DNA from: Enterococcus florum
Lineage (GTDB): Bacteria; Bacillota; Bacilli; Lactobacillales; Enterococcaceae
Assembly: GCF_004309355.1 (NCBI RefSeq)
Contig: NZ_BJCC01000031.1
Location: forward strand, 117,375-181,374
DNA length: 64,000 bases
Reading direction: 5' to 3'
Each line of letters starts with the position of its first letter. The stretch's first letter is position 1. Position numbers and translations under genes: made by a program. Shown here piece after piece: positions 17,240 to 25,887 of this stretch. Below the pieces are notes generated by a model. That model worked only from the letters and a program-made list of their open reading frames with translations. It had not been told where the DNA came from and ran no database searches.

Positions 17240-17686
17240 ATGTTAGGTATCGTAATTGCGACCCACGGAAAATTAAGCGACGGGTTGAAGGATTCTGCCG
17301 AAGTGATCATCGGAGCCACTAATAATATTGCGACAGTCAACCTGAATCAAGGGGATGATGTTCAAGCGTTAGGCAGCAAAATCCAACAGGCAATCGAGGA
17401 AGTGAACCAAGAAGAAGGCGTGATCGTATTGGTGGATTTGGTGAGTGCGAGTCCATACAATCAGTCAGTGCTTATCACCAATCAATTAGAAGAATCACTG
17501 AAAGAGTCCATCTATATTATCGGTGGTGTCAATCTGCCAATGTTGTTAGAAACCATCAATCATCAGATCTTGGGCACCGCTGTTGCTGAGACGGCGCAAG
17601 CTGTACTGGCACAAGGCTCAGAAAGCTTAAGCAGCTGGCATGTATCAATGGTCGAAGACGACGAGGAAGACGAAGACGATTTTTAA
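17240..17686 (+). CDS. PTS mannose-family transporter subunit IIA
   Basis: 148 residues. The phosphorylated residue is His9 in [14 protein letters not shown], and [11 protein letters not shown] matches the conserved GGSPxN region of EIIA-Man with changes. It accepts phosphate from HPr and hands it to IIB. Like the IIC of this system it ends in an acidic tail followed by phenylalanine (DDEEDEDDF). GGGAGG lies before the ATG. It follows the unknown membrane protein by 27 bases and precedes mannonate dehydratase by 35. Confidence 0.9.
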   Translation: MLGIVIATHGKLSDGLKDSAEVIIGATNNIATVNLNQGDDVQALGSKIQQAIEEVNQEEGVIVLVDLVSASPYNQSVLITNQLEESLKESIYIIGGVNLPMLLETINHQILGTAVAETAQAVLAQGSESLSSWHVSMVEDDEEDEDDF

Positions 17687-17721
17687 AGTGTTCGCAAAAA
17701 AACAGCAAAGGATGATTCAAT

Positions 17722-18795
17722 ATGAAATGGGGATTCAGATGGTATGGAGAGAAAGGCGACTCCATTCCTTTAAAAAATGTGAGGCAGATTCCAGGAATGA
17801 ACGGCGTCATCGGTACATTGCTGAATAAATTACCTGGAGATGTTTGGGAAGTCCATGAAATCCAGGAGCTAAAAGCATCGATCGAGAAGGAAAACCTGGA
17901 ATTGCTGGGTATCGAAAGTGTCGCGATTCACGATGCGATCAAAGCAGGCTCCTCTGAACGTGATCAGTATATCGATCATTATATCCAAACGATTCGCAAT
18001 TTGTCTGACTGTGGCGTTCACATGATCTGCTACAGCTTCAAGCCGATTTTCGGTTGGGCCAAAACTACCTTGAATTACGAGAACGAAGATGGCAGTTTTT
18101 CATTGGTCTATGATCAGGCTGTCGTTGACGATATGGAACCGAGCGATATGTACAAACTGATCCACAGTCAGTCCAAAGGCTTCAGCTTGCCCGGCTGGGA
18201 AGAAGAACGCTTGAAAAAATTTAGCGGATTGGTGGAAATGTACGACGGCGTCACAGATGAAGATCTTTTTGAGAATTTAAGGTATTTCCTAGAACGCATT
18301 ATCCCAGTCTGTGAAGAAACAGATGTTAAAATGGCGATCCATCCAGACGATCCGCCATGGGAAATCTTTGGTTTTCCACGCATTACGAAAAACTTGGCTG
18401 ATTTGAAAAAAATCCTCAGCATTGTCGATTCACCGTATAATGGGATCACATTTTGTACAGGGTCCCTTGGTGCAGATCCTTCCAATGATTTAGTTGACAT
18501 GGTTCGTGAAATTGGTCACAGAATTAATTTTGTTCATTTCCGTAATGTGGAGTTTTTAGGCGAACGCAAATTTAAAGAAACCGCCCACTTAAGTACGGAA
18601 GGGTCTTTGGACATGTATGCTATTATGGAAGCATTGATCGAGGCTGGATTTGATGGTCCGATCCGTCCTGACCATGGACGAACTGTCTGGGGCGAAGTAG
18701 CCATGCCTGGGTATGGCTTGTACGATCGGGCTATGGGTATTTCTTATATGCAAGGGCTGCATGAGGCAATTCTCAAAGCCAAGGGTCAAAATTAG
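17722..18795 (+). CDS. uxuA: Mannonate dehydratase
   Basis: The family removes water from D-mannonate to give 2-keto-3-deoxygluconate. 357 residues, the usual length. Conserved UxuA motifs are intact: HPDDPPW at 207-213, FCTGSLG at 244-250, VHFRN at 271-275 and RPDHGR at 315-320, which supply the metal ligands and active site. AAGGAT stands 8 bases before the ATG. There is no uxuB, uxaC or kdgK nearby; instead a PTS and a KDPG aldolase are in the same operon. That suggests that its substrate may arrive phosphorylated or that a kinase lies elsewhere. Enzyme family is firm, physiological substrate is not. Confidence 0.9.
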   Translation: MKWGFRWYGEKGDSIPLKNVRQIPGMNGVIGTLLNKLPGDVWEVHEIQELKASIEKENLELLGIESVAIHDAIKAGSSERDQYIDHYIQTIRNLSDCGVHMICYSFKPIFGWAKTTLNYENEDGSFSLVYDQAVVDDMEPSDMYKLIHSQSKGFSLPGWEEERLKKFSGLVEMYDGVTDEDLFENLRYFLERIIPVCEETDVKMAIHPDDPPWEIFGFPRITKNLADLKKILSIVDSPYNGITFCTGSLGADPSNDLVDMVREIGHRINFVHFRNVEFLGERKFKETAHLSTEGSLDMYAIMEALIEAGFDGPIRPDHGRTVWGEVAMPGYGLYDRAMGISYMQGLHEAILKAKGQN

Positions 18796-18821
18796 GGTTA
18801 AAAAGGAATGTGAGACAAATT

Positions 18822-19466
18822 ATGTTAGCAAATATGGAGCACGACTTGTACAAAAAAATCGAAGAGGTCAAGCTATTGCCACTGTATACGGCAACCGATT
18901 TAACACTTTTGGATCGATTGGAAGAAATATTGATCAAAAATGAAGTGCGCTTCATCGAAGTCACTTTCCGCAGCAAATTAGCGGCACCAGCAATAAAAAA
19001 ACTGTCTGCTTCAGGGGAATTGATCGTCGGAGCTGGCACGGTACGAACCTTAGAGGAAGCGAAGATTGCAGTCGAAAACGGCGCCCAATTTATCGTTTCT
19101 CCCGCGGTCGTCCCAGAAGTGATCGAGTATTGTATTCAACAAGAACTTCCGGTGTTTCCTGGAACCGCAACGCCAGGAGATATCCAGCGGGCCACGGAAT
19201 ATGGGATTAAAGTCGTGAAGTTCTTCCCGGCGGACATCTACGGTGGATTGAAAGCTATCAAAGCGTTGAGCGGCCCCTTTTATGATGTCAAATTCTTGCC
19301 GACTGGCGGGATCAGCCAAGAGAATTTTACCGACTATCTTCAAAATGATTCGATCATTGCAGTCGGCGGGTCATTCATTCTATCTGAAGACATGTTTAGA
19401 GAAGATGAAGGCAAACCAGCAGACGAAAATCTGAGGCAGCTGGTATCACAAATCAAGAATAGTTAA
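18822..19466 (+). CDS. 2-keto-3-deoxy-6-phosphogluconate / 4-hydroxy-2-oxoglutarate aldolase
   Basis: The enzyme cleaves KDPG to pyruvate and glyceraldehyde 3-phosphate, the last step of Entner-Doudoroff-type routes. 214 residues from the ATG at 18822; an in-frame GTG at 18810 has its AAGGA only two bases away and is less likely. The Schiff-base lysine is Lys133 in VVKFFPAD; GAGTVRTLEEA and LPTGGIS form the phosphate site. It is the last gene of the operon and is followed by a terminator. It closes the path from the PTS substrate to central metabolism. Confidence 0.9.
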   Translation: MLANMEHDLYKKIEEVKLLPLYTATDLTLLDRLEEILIKNEVRFIEVTFRSKLAAPAIKKLSASGELIVGAGTVRTLEEAKIAVENGAQFIVSPAVVPEVIEYCIQQELPVFPGTATPGDIQRATEYGIKVVKFFPADIYGGLKAIKALSGPFYDVKFLPTGGISQENFTDYLQNDSIIAVGGSFILSEDMFREDEGKPADENLRQLVSQIKNS

Positions 19467-19472
19467 ATTTGC

Positions 19473-19504
19473 GGAACTTGATCGAAAGGTCAGGTTCCTT
19501 TTTT
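19473..19504 (+). terminator. Terminator of the PTS/sugar-acid operon
   Basis: An 11-bp stem (GGAACTTGATC / GGTCAGGTTCC, two G-U pairs) with a GAAA tetraloop and six T. Confidence 0.88.
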
Positions 19505-19507
19505 GTG

Positions 19508-19547
19508 CAAAAAGAATCTATTCTTCGCTAAAAGAATAGATTCTTTT
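19508..19547 (-). terminator. Terminator of scrB-scrR
   Basis: A 16-bp stem (AAAAGAATCTATTCTT at 19510-19525 with its complement at 19532-19547). On the minus strand it lies just after the scrR stop codon and ends in a T-rich stretch. Confidence 0.75.
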
Positions 19548-19555
19548 GAGTCAGT

Positions 19556-20539
19556 TCAAGTCGTACGGCCTTGGATCAATTTGACCGGCAGCACATAATG
19601 TTTTTCCATTTGCTTGTCAGGCGCGGTGATTCGTTGGATCAATAGATCGACAAGTAAATCAGCGAAGTCTGAAATAGGCTGCGCGATGGTTGAGAGTTGC
19701 GGGAAATAGTTCTGTATAAATTTGGTTCCGTCATAACCGATCAGCTTCAAGTCTTCAGGAATTGAAATTTGCATTTCCTGACAAATGTTGTATACCAGCA
19801 TAGCGGTTAAGTCATCGGTACAAAAGAGACTATCCAACTCTTCCTTTTCTAAAATCCGTTTAATTTCCAAGGTTTTCAGAGCCATTGAACTGGCCCGAGA
19901 ATCGATGGTGAAAATACGCGGCTCCAAGCCTTTTTCCTGCAGCAGCTTTTCATAGCCCTCTAACCGTCCATTAGTAGGGGAGTCGGATTTAAGACTGCCT
20001 GTTAAAATGCCGATTTTGCGACAGCCTCGCAGGTACAAGTTTTCGGTTGCGAGATACCCGCCGCGAAAGTTGTCGCTGCCGATAATTGGAATATTTTCTG
20101 ACAGATAACGGTCAAAGGAAACAATCGGCAGAGCGATATTTTCGTATTCCTTGATTCCAAGATTATGGGCACCGGCGATAATGCCATCTACGCGATTGGC
20201 TGCCAGCATATTAATATAGGCCCGTTCCTTTTCTTTGTTGTTGGCGCTGTTGCAAAGAATCGTTTTGTAGCCTTGTTCAAACAAGGTGGTTTCTAATTTA
20301 TCCACTAATTCGCCAAAAAAAGGATTGGAAACCGTAGGGAAAATAACCCCAATCAGCTGGGTGTTTTTCCCTTGCAAGGAACGGGCGAGAGAATTGGGCT
20401 GATAGTTTAGTTCCTCCATAGCTGCATGGACTTTATCAATGGTTTTTTGGCTTAATGACCCGTAATTATTGATGACGCGGGAAACCGTGGTAGGGGAGAC
20501 ACCGGCTTTCTTAGCAACATCGGTTAATTTGATTGCCAT
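19556..20539 (-). CDS. scrR: LacI-family repressor of the sucrose genes
   Basis: 327 residues. The N-terminal LacI helix-turn-helix (IKLTDVAKKAGVSPTTVSRV, hinge SLARSLQGK) is followed by a periplasmic-binding-protein-like sensor domain (QLIGVIFPTVSNPFFGELV). It is the second gene of the minus-strand pair scrB-scrR, 12 bases after scrB. Two near-identical sites in the scrB-scrA gap are the likely operators, so it should repress both its own operon and scrA. The effector is probably sucrose 6-phosphate or fructose, by analogy with streptococcal ScrR. Confidence 0.88.
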   Translation of the reverse strand: MAIKLTDVAKKAGVSPTTVSRVINNYGSLSQKTIDKVHAAMEELNYQPNSLARSLQGKNTQLIGVIFPTVSNPFFGELVDKLETTLFEQGYKTILCNSANNKEKERAYINMLAANRVDGIIAGAHNLGIKEYENIALPIVSFDRYLSENIPIIGSDNFRGGYLATENLYLRGCRKIGILTGSLKSDSPTNGRLEGYEKLLQEKGLEPRIFTIDSRASSMALKTLEIKRILEKEELDSLFCTDDLTAMLVYNICQEMQISIPEDLKLIGYDGTKFIQNYFPQLSTIAQPISDFADLLVDLLIQRITAPDKQMEKHYVLPVKLIQGRTT

Positions 20540-20551
20540 TGCTTGTACTCC

Positions 20552-22048
20552 TTAGTCGTTTTTCATTTTGCGCAAACGCCAGAAATCACCTGCATAAGAA
20601 CCTGTTCCTTCAATCAATAGTCTATCTGCCCCTTCATCGGGAAAGAGACGAGCAGTTACAACCTGTTGGCCTTCGTTGATAAATAGTTCGCAAACGGATT
20701 GATCCACGAAGAGCTGCAGAGTGAGGGGTTGATTTTTTTCGATCGAAACAGAACGGGTGGTTCCGTATTCTTGAGCAAAAGGACTGCCTGCGTTTGTGCG
20801 ATCCATCTTAATCATACCATTTTTTGTATCAAAATCGATAACCAATGAGTGAGTCAATTTTTGATCGGCAAATACGTGCAGCTTGCCTTGACTGTCAGCT
20901 GGGAATTCTAAAATCATTTCGTAGCAATTGTTCGTTTCTTCCATTAAAGTTGTAGGCTGCGACGTTAAGTCACCTGTAAGCAGGGTATGCTCTTGGCGTA
21001 ATTCAGCTTGTTCCTTGACTGGTGTTTGATACAATTTCTCGTTTTTCAACTTCAATTCTTTAACGATACTGAGACAATGAGCCCAGCCTTCATGGTCACT
21101 TGGGTAGGCAATCTCGGGTACGCCAATCCAGCTGACAGATAAAGCTCGTCCGTCAGGTGCATTGAAGGCTTGGGTTGCATAGACGTCAAAGCCTTCGTCC
21201 AGGTTTTTCAGTGCAGTTGGTTGAGTCAGAGTTAGTTTATCCGTGTCAAAGTTTTCAGCAACAATATAAGTATTCGGGTAAATATTTTGGTAATCCGTAA
21301 TTTCTTTGTCTAGGCCTTGAGGGCAGAAAAGAAAGACAGGTGTTTCTTCAATAAAGACCAGATTGGGACATTCAACCATAAAGCCCATGGAATGATCAGC
21401 AAATCGCAGCTCGCCGCGAAATTCAAGACTTTCTAAGCTGTCACCAGAATAAGCTAAGACTTTTCCTTCAAGCTCATCCGTTTGGGCTCCAATCAGCAGC
21501 CAGTATTGATCTTGATACTTAAATACCTGCGGATCGCGAAACTCATGAGTATAACCCTTTGGCGGTGCAGGGATCAAGGGTTCCTCCGCTTTTATGATTT
21601 CCCCTTGTGTATTCATTGCTGCCAGCATTTGATAGGATTTCCGCTGCCAATTTTGATCCCGAACATTTCCGGTGTAAGTCAGTATCAGCTCATCATCAAC
21701 TACAATTCCAGAACCGGAGTATACGCCGTGGCTGTCATAAGCCATATCAGGCAACAGGGCCAGCCCTTTAGACTGCCAATCTACCAGATTATTTGAAGTG
21801 ACATGGTACCAAGACTTCACCCCATGGACAGGTCCCATTGGATAGGCTTGATAAAAAAGATGCCATTGGCCATTAAAATAGGAGAAGCCGTTGGGGTCAT
21901 TCAAAAGACCGCTCTCCGGTTGAATATGGTAGTGCTGCCGCCAGCGAGAGTGATTGACTGTTTCAGTCAACAGCTGCTGATAGTTTTTGTCCCATTGATC
22001 ATAAGGTTGATAACGTAGCGCATCGGTCCAGTTTTTAATTAATTCCAT
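20552..22048 (-). CDS. scrB: Sucrose-6-phosphate hydrolase (GH32)
   Basis: It splits sucrose 6-phosphate, delivered by the PTS, into glucose 6-phosphate and fructose. 498 residues. The nucleophile is Asp51 in NDPNG (50-54); the transition-state stabiliser is in FRDPQVF and the acid/base glutamate in VECPNLVF. The last about 130 residues form the beta-sandwich domain of GH32. GGGGAG lies before the ATG. Its promoter (-35 TTGACA overlapping an operator) is the mirror image of the scrA promoter. Fructose released can be phosphorylated by the ROK fructokinase encoded downstream at 29 kb. Confidence 0.93.
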   Translation of the reverse strand: MELIKNWTDALRYQPYDQWDKNYQQLLTETVNHSRWRQHYHIQPESGLLNDPNGFSYFNGQWHLFYQAYPMGPVHGVKSWYHVTSNNLVDWQSKGLALLPDMAYDSHGVYSGSGIVVDDELILTYTGNVRDQNWQRKSYQMLAAMNTQGEIIKAEEPLIPAPPKGYTHEFRDPQVFKYQDQYWLLIGAQTDELEGKVLAYSGDSLESLEFRGELRFADHSMGFMVECPNLVFIEETPVFLFCPQGLDKEITDYQNIYPNTYIVAENFDTDKLTLTQPTALKNLDEGFDVYATQAFNAPDGRALSVSWIGVPEIAYPSDHEGWAHCLSIVKELKLKNEKLYQTPVKEQAELRQEHTLLTGDLTSQPTTLMEETNNCYEMILEFPADSQGKLHVFADQKLTHSLVIDFDTKNGMIKMDRTNAGSPFAQEYGTTRSVSIEKNQPLTLQLFVDQSVCELFINEGQQVVTARLFPDEGADRLLIEGTGSYAGDFWRLRKMKND

Positions 22049-22088
22049 AAGTAAGCTCCCCTCTTAGAAAACGTATTCCTTCGCTATT

Positions 22089-22117
22089 AAGATACTTCAT
22101 TCAAACTAAATTGTCAA
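22089..22117 (-). promoter_or_regulatory. scrB promoter
   Basis: On the minus strand TTGACA (22117-22112), 17-base spacer, TATCTT (22094-22089). The -35 box lies inside the left scr operator. Confidence 0.75.
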
Positions 22118-22127
22118 ACGTATATCA
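22112..22127. promoter_or_regulatory. scr operator 1 (overlaps scrB -35)
   Basis: TGTCAAACGTATATCA is, in inverse orientation, the same as operator 2 except for one base. It covers the -35 box of scrB, so binding of ScrR would block the promoter. Confidence 0.7.
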
Positions 22128-22188
22128 TTATTAAAAGCAAACTTTTTGTTGGTTTCAAGCCGTTTATAGATTTTTATAAAAATATTTT

Positions 22189-22204
22189 TGATAAACGTTT
22201 GACA
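22189..22204. promoter_or_regulatory. scr operator 2 (overlaps scrA -35)
   Basis: TGATAAACGTTTGACA, the near-perfect inverse of operator 1, with a partly palindromic AAACGTTT core. It ends exactly at the last base of the scrA -35 box. Centres of both operators are 77 bases apart, which would allow looping. Confidence 0.7.
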
Positions 22205-22227
22205 TTTTGCTGATAACTTTGTATGAT
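22199..22227 (+). promoter_or_regulatory. scrA promoter
   Basis: Consensus -35 TTGACA (22199-22204), 17-base spacer, -10 TATGAT (22222-22227). Confidence 0.85.
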
Positions 22228-22266
22228 AAGAATGAAAAAAGCGATTACATGGGAAGGAGCTTAAAT

Positions 22267-24219
22267 ATGAATCATCAAAAGGTAGCACAGGAAGTAAACA
22301 AAGCAGTCGGGGAGGGGAACATTCAAGCCGCCGCCCACTGCGCCACTCGTTTACGTTTAGTTTTAAAAGACCCTAGCAAGGTTGATCATGCAGCATTAGA
22401 TAATAACGAGGACGTTAAAGGAACCTTTGAAGCCAATGGACAATTTCAAATCATCATTGGTCCTGGGGATGTAAACAAGGTTTATGCTGAATTAGTTAAG
22501 CTGACGAATGTCAAGGAAGCATCTACAGAGGATTTGAAAGCTGTAGCGGCTGAAGGGAAAAAGACCAATCCAGTGATGGCCTTCATCAAGGTATTATCCG
22601 ATATTTTTGTTCCAATTGTACCGGCTTTGGTTGCTGGCGGTTTGTTAATGGCGATCAACAATGTCTTAACGTCTCCTAATTTATTTGGCCCTCAATCAGT
22701 TGTTGAAATGTTTCCGAACATTCAGGATGTTGCCAGTATCATTAATCTGTTGTCTTCGGCACCATTCGCCTTCTTGCCAATTCTAGTTGGTTTCTCGGCG
22801 ACAAAACGCTTTGGCGGGAATGGTTACCTTGGTGCTGCGATGGGGATGGTCATGGTTATGCCCGATCTAATCAATGGATATGGGGTTGCGAATGCGATTG
22901 CAGAAGGCACCATGCCTTATTGGAACATTTTTGGTTTAGAGGTTGCTCAAGCAGGGTATCAAGGCTCTGTGTTGCCAGTCCTGGCTGTTTCTTGGATTTT
23001 AGCAACCTTAGAGAAATTCTTCCATAAAAAAATCTCCGCAGCTTTTGATTATACCTTTACACCGATGTTAGCAATTATTATCACTGGATTCTTAACCTTT
23101 ATTATCGTTGGACCAATCATGCGTACTGTTTCTGACGGTTTAACAGATGGACTGGTTTGGTTGTATGAAACAACCGGGGCAGTTGGCTTGGGGGTCTTTG
23201 GTTTATTCTATTCACCAATTGTTATTACTGGTTTGCACCAAAGCTTCCCGGCAATTGAAACCACTTTGCTGGCAGATGTTGCTCGAACTGGCGGATCGTT
23301 TATCTTCCCAGTTGCTTCCATGGCAAACATTGCACAAGGTGCTGCAACGTTAGCGATCTTTATTTTAACGAAAAATGAAAAACAAAAGAGCTTGGCATCT
23401 TCAGCAAGTATCTCCGCTTTACTAGGTATTACTGAACCAGCCATTTTCGGGATTAATTTGAAGCTGAAATTCCCATTCATTTGTGCCATGATTGCTTCAG
23501 GGATTGCCAGTGTATCTCTTGGTCTTTTCCATGTATTATCTGTAGCGATGGGACCAGCCAGTGTGATCGGATTTATCTCTATTGCACCAAAATCGATTCC
23601 TTTCTTCATGATTAGTGTAGTCATCAGCTTCGTACTAGGCTTTGGCTTGACCTTTGTTTATGGGAAGAAGAAAATGGACGTTCCAGTAACAGAAACGACG
23701 GACGGGGAAGCCGCAGTGGCAATCAATGAGAATCCAGATCAAGCAGTTGTCCTGCAAGATGAAGTATTGGCCACCGCAGTTGCTGGAAAAGTGATTCCTT
23801 TGAAAAAGGTCAATGACCCAGTGTTTTCAACTGAAATGATGGGCAAAGGTGTCGCAGTGCTTCCAGAAGACAATCAGGTTTTCGCACCAGCCGATGGGGT
23901 ATTGACTGTGATGTATGATTCAAAACATGCGTATGGTATTCAATCAGACAGCGGAGCTGAGGTGTTGATCCATATTGGAATTGATACAGTGAATCTGGCA
24001 GGAAAATTCTTTACCACCAATAAAAAACGTGGTGAACGAGTGAAGAAAGGCGAATTGCTGGGAACCTTTGATCGTGATGCGATTAAGGAAGCTGGCTACG
24101 ATGACACGGTCATGCTATTGGTGACCAATACGGCTGCCTATGGTGAAGTAGCTGTCTTAGATAAGACACAGATTGCTGCTGGTGAGGATTTAGTGGCAGT
24201 GAGCGAAGCCCATGCGTAA
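22267..24219 (+). CDS. scrA: PTS sucrose-type transporter EIIBCA
   Basis: 650 residues from the ATG at 22267, which has AAGGAG 7 bases upstream; the open frame extends further upstream through the promoter. Domains: EIIB with phosphocysteine Cys25 in [14 protein letters not shown] membrane domain about 105-470, EIIA at about 500-650 with the phosphohistidine in [11 protein letters not shown]. It takes up and phosphorylates sucrose, as the divergent scrB-scrR pair implies. The same fold also serves trehalose and other disaccharides. It overlaps the next gene, a GH13 glucosidase, by 8 bases, so the transporter and that enzyme are made together. Confidence 0.88.
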   Translation: MNHQKVAQEVNKAVGEGNIQAAAHCATRLRLVLKDPSKVDHAALDNNEDVKGTFEANGQFQIIIGPGDVNKVYAELVKLTNVKEASTEDLKAVAAEGKKTNPVMAFIKVLSDIFVPIVPALVAGGLLMAINNVLTSPNLFGPQSVVEMFPNIQDVASIINLLSSAPFAFLPILVGFSATKRFGGNGYLGAAMGMVMVMPDLINGYGVANAIAEGTMPYWNIFGLEVAQAGYQGSVLPVLAVSWILATLEKFFHKKISAAFDYTFTPMLAIIITGFLTFIIVGPIMRTVSDGLTDGLVWLYETTGAVGLGVFGLFYSPIVITGLHQSFPAIETTLLADVARTGGSFIFPVASMANIAQGAATLAIFILTKNEKQKSLASSASISALLGITEPAIFGINLKLKFPFICAMIASGIASVSLGLFHVLSVAMGPASVIGFISIAPKSIPFFMISVVISFVLGFGLTFVYGKKKMDVPVTETTDGEAAVAINENPDQAVVLQDEVLATAVAGKVIPLKKVNDPVFSTEMMGKGVAVLPEDNQVFAPADGVLTVMYDSKHAYGIQSDSGAEVLIHIGIDTVNLAGKFFTTNKKRGERVKKGELLGTFDRDAIKEAGYDDTVMLLVTNTAAYGEVAVLDKTQIAAGEDLVAVSEAHA

Positions 24220-25840
24220 TCCTTGGTGGCAGGAAGCCGTGATCTATCAAATATATCCTCGCAGTTTCCAAGACAGTAACCAAGATGGAATTGGTGACTT
24301 GAAGGGAATCACCCAAAGGCTAGATTATCTAGCCTTTTTGGGGATTGATGCTCTTTGGTTGAGCCCAGTTTATCGCTCGCCGAATGATGACAATGGCTAC
24401 GATATTAGTGATTATGAAGCGATTGGTCCTGAATATGGCACGATGGAAGATATGGATCAATTGATCGAAGAGGCTGGAAAGCGTGGCATCAAGCTGGTGA
24501 TGGATTTGGTGGTGAACCATACCTCTGATGAACATCCGTGGTTTCAAGAAGCCTTAAAAGGTCCGGAAAATCCTTACTATAATTTTTATGTTTGGCGAAG
24601 GGGCGTCAATGGCGGTCCACCAAATGAGTTGCAATCGAATTTCACCAGCTCGGCCTGGACCTATGTTCCTCATTTAGGTCACTATTATCTGCATCTGCAT
24701 TCTAAAAAGCAGCCCGATCTCAATTGGGAAAATCCGCAAATGAAGCAGGCGATTTGGGACATGATGAACTATTGGTTAGCCAAAGGCATTGGCGGGTTTC
24801 GTTTAGATGTCATCGATTTGATTGGTAAGGATCCGGATAAAGCCATCACCAAAAATGGACCGAAGCTGCATGAGCTGTTGCAGGAAATGAACCAGCAAAC
24901 CTTTGGCAACTATGATGTATTGACGGTTGGTGAGACCTGGGGAGCAACTCCAGAGATTGCGGAATTGTATTCGGGTCCTGATCGCCAGGAACTGTCAATG
25001 GTTTTCCAATTTGAACACATTAATTTGGATAAACAGTCGGGTAAACGCAAATGGGATTTGAAGGCTTTAGACCCGCAGGAGCTGCATGACGTATTTTCTA
25101 AATGGCAAGTTCAGCTGGATCAAAAGGGCTGGAACTCGCTGTTTTGGAATAACCATGATTTGCCGCGGACTATTTCTCGCTGGGGGGATGATTCGCCAGA
25201 GTTCCGGGAATTGAGCGGTAAGATGCTGGCCATCTATCTGCATTTCATGAAGGGGACTCCTTATATTTATCAAGGGGAAGAAATCGGCATGGTCAACTAT
25301 CCGATTCAGTCGATTGAAGAGGTGGATGATATTGAAAGTATCCGTACCTACAACCATCGAATGGAGGAAGGGTATCCAGTCGAGGAGATCATTGCTTCGA
25401 TTAATGCGAAGGGGCGGGACAACGCTCGCCATCCTATGCAATGGAATCAAGAAAAGAATGCTGGCTTTAGTGAAGCAGAGCCTTGGCTGCCAGTTCATTC
25501 CAATTATCCGACGATTAATGTTGAAGCTGCTTTGGCGGATAAGAACTCTCTTTTTTATACGTATCAGAAACTGATTCACCTTAGAAAAACGCACAAGGTT
25601 ATTGTGTCTGGCGGCTATCAAGTAGTGGAGACCAATAATCCTGAGGTATTGGCTTATCGGCGCTTAGATGACAAGGAAGAGATTCTGACAGTGGTTAACT
25701 TTTCTAAGGCAAGCCAAAGCTATTCATTGGAACAGACTTGGCCAGAGGGAGAAGCATTGATTCATAACTACGCTGAAAGTCCTCAGCAATGGACGCAATT
25801 GAAGCCTTACGAGGCATATGCAATAAAGCGTAATAAATAA
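24212..25840 (+). CDS. GH13 alpha-glucosidase (oligo-1,6-glucosidase / sucrose-isomer hydrolase group)
   Basis: 542 residues. The start codon lies inside the end of scrA. The (beta/alpha)8 motifs are clear: [22 protein letters not shown] with the nucleophile Asp, VGETWG with the acid/base Glu, and FWNNHDLPR. The C-terminal part is the usual beta domain. The family includes oligo-1,6-glucosidase, DexB, trehalose-6-phosphate hydrolase and enzymes acting on sucrose isomers. Translational coupling to a sucrose-type PTS suggests a substrate entering through that PTS, possibly a phosphorylated disaccharide, or internal isomaltose. Exact specificity cannot be read from sequence. Confidence 0.85.
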   Translation: MRNPWWQEAVIYQIYPRSFQDSNQDGIGDLKGITQRLDYLAFLGIDALWLSPVYRSPNDDNGYDISDYEAIGPEYGTMEDMDQLIEEAGKRGIKLVMDLVVNHTSDEHPWFQEALKGPENPYYNFYVWRRGVNGGPPNELQSNFTSSAWTYVPHLGHYYLHLHSKKQPDLNWENPQMKQAIWDMMNYWLAKGIGGFRLDVIDLIGKDPDKAITKNGPKLHELLQEMNQQTFGNYDVLTVGETWGATPEIAELYSGPDRQELSMVFQFEHINLDKQSGKRKWDLKALDPQELHDVFSKWQVQLDQKGWNSLFWNNHDLPRTISRWGDDSPEFRELSGKMLAIYLHFMKGTPYIYQGEEIGMVNYPIQSIEEVDDIESIRTYNHRMEEGYPVEEIIASINAKGRDNARHPMQWNQEKNAGFSEAEPWLPVHSNYPTINVEAALADKNSLFYTYQKLIHLRKTHKVIVSGGYQVVETNNPEVLAYRRLDDKEEILTVVNFSKASQSYSLEQTWPEGEALIHNYAESPQQWTQLKPYEAYAIKRNK

Positions 25841-25878
25841 AAAGACTCCCTTGCAGCGATTGAAATCACTGCAAGGGA
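25839..25878. terminator. Bidirectional terminator between the GH13 and alpha-galactosidase genes
   Basis: A 14-bp stem with one mismatch (TCCCTTGCAGCGAT with 25865-25878). Read on the minus strand it ends in TTTTT, so it mainly serves the alpha-galactosidase gene; convergent genes share it. Confidence 0.75.
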
Positions 25879-25887
25879 ATCTTTGGG

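Noticed and set aside
24110..24316. Frames around the scrA-GH13 junction suggesting a separate small gene
   Set aside because: They are shadows in other frames; the 8-base overlap of the two real genes explains the region.
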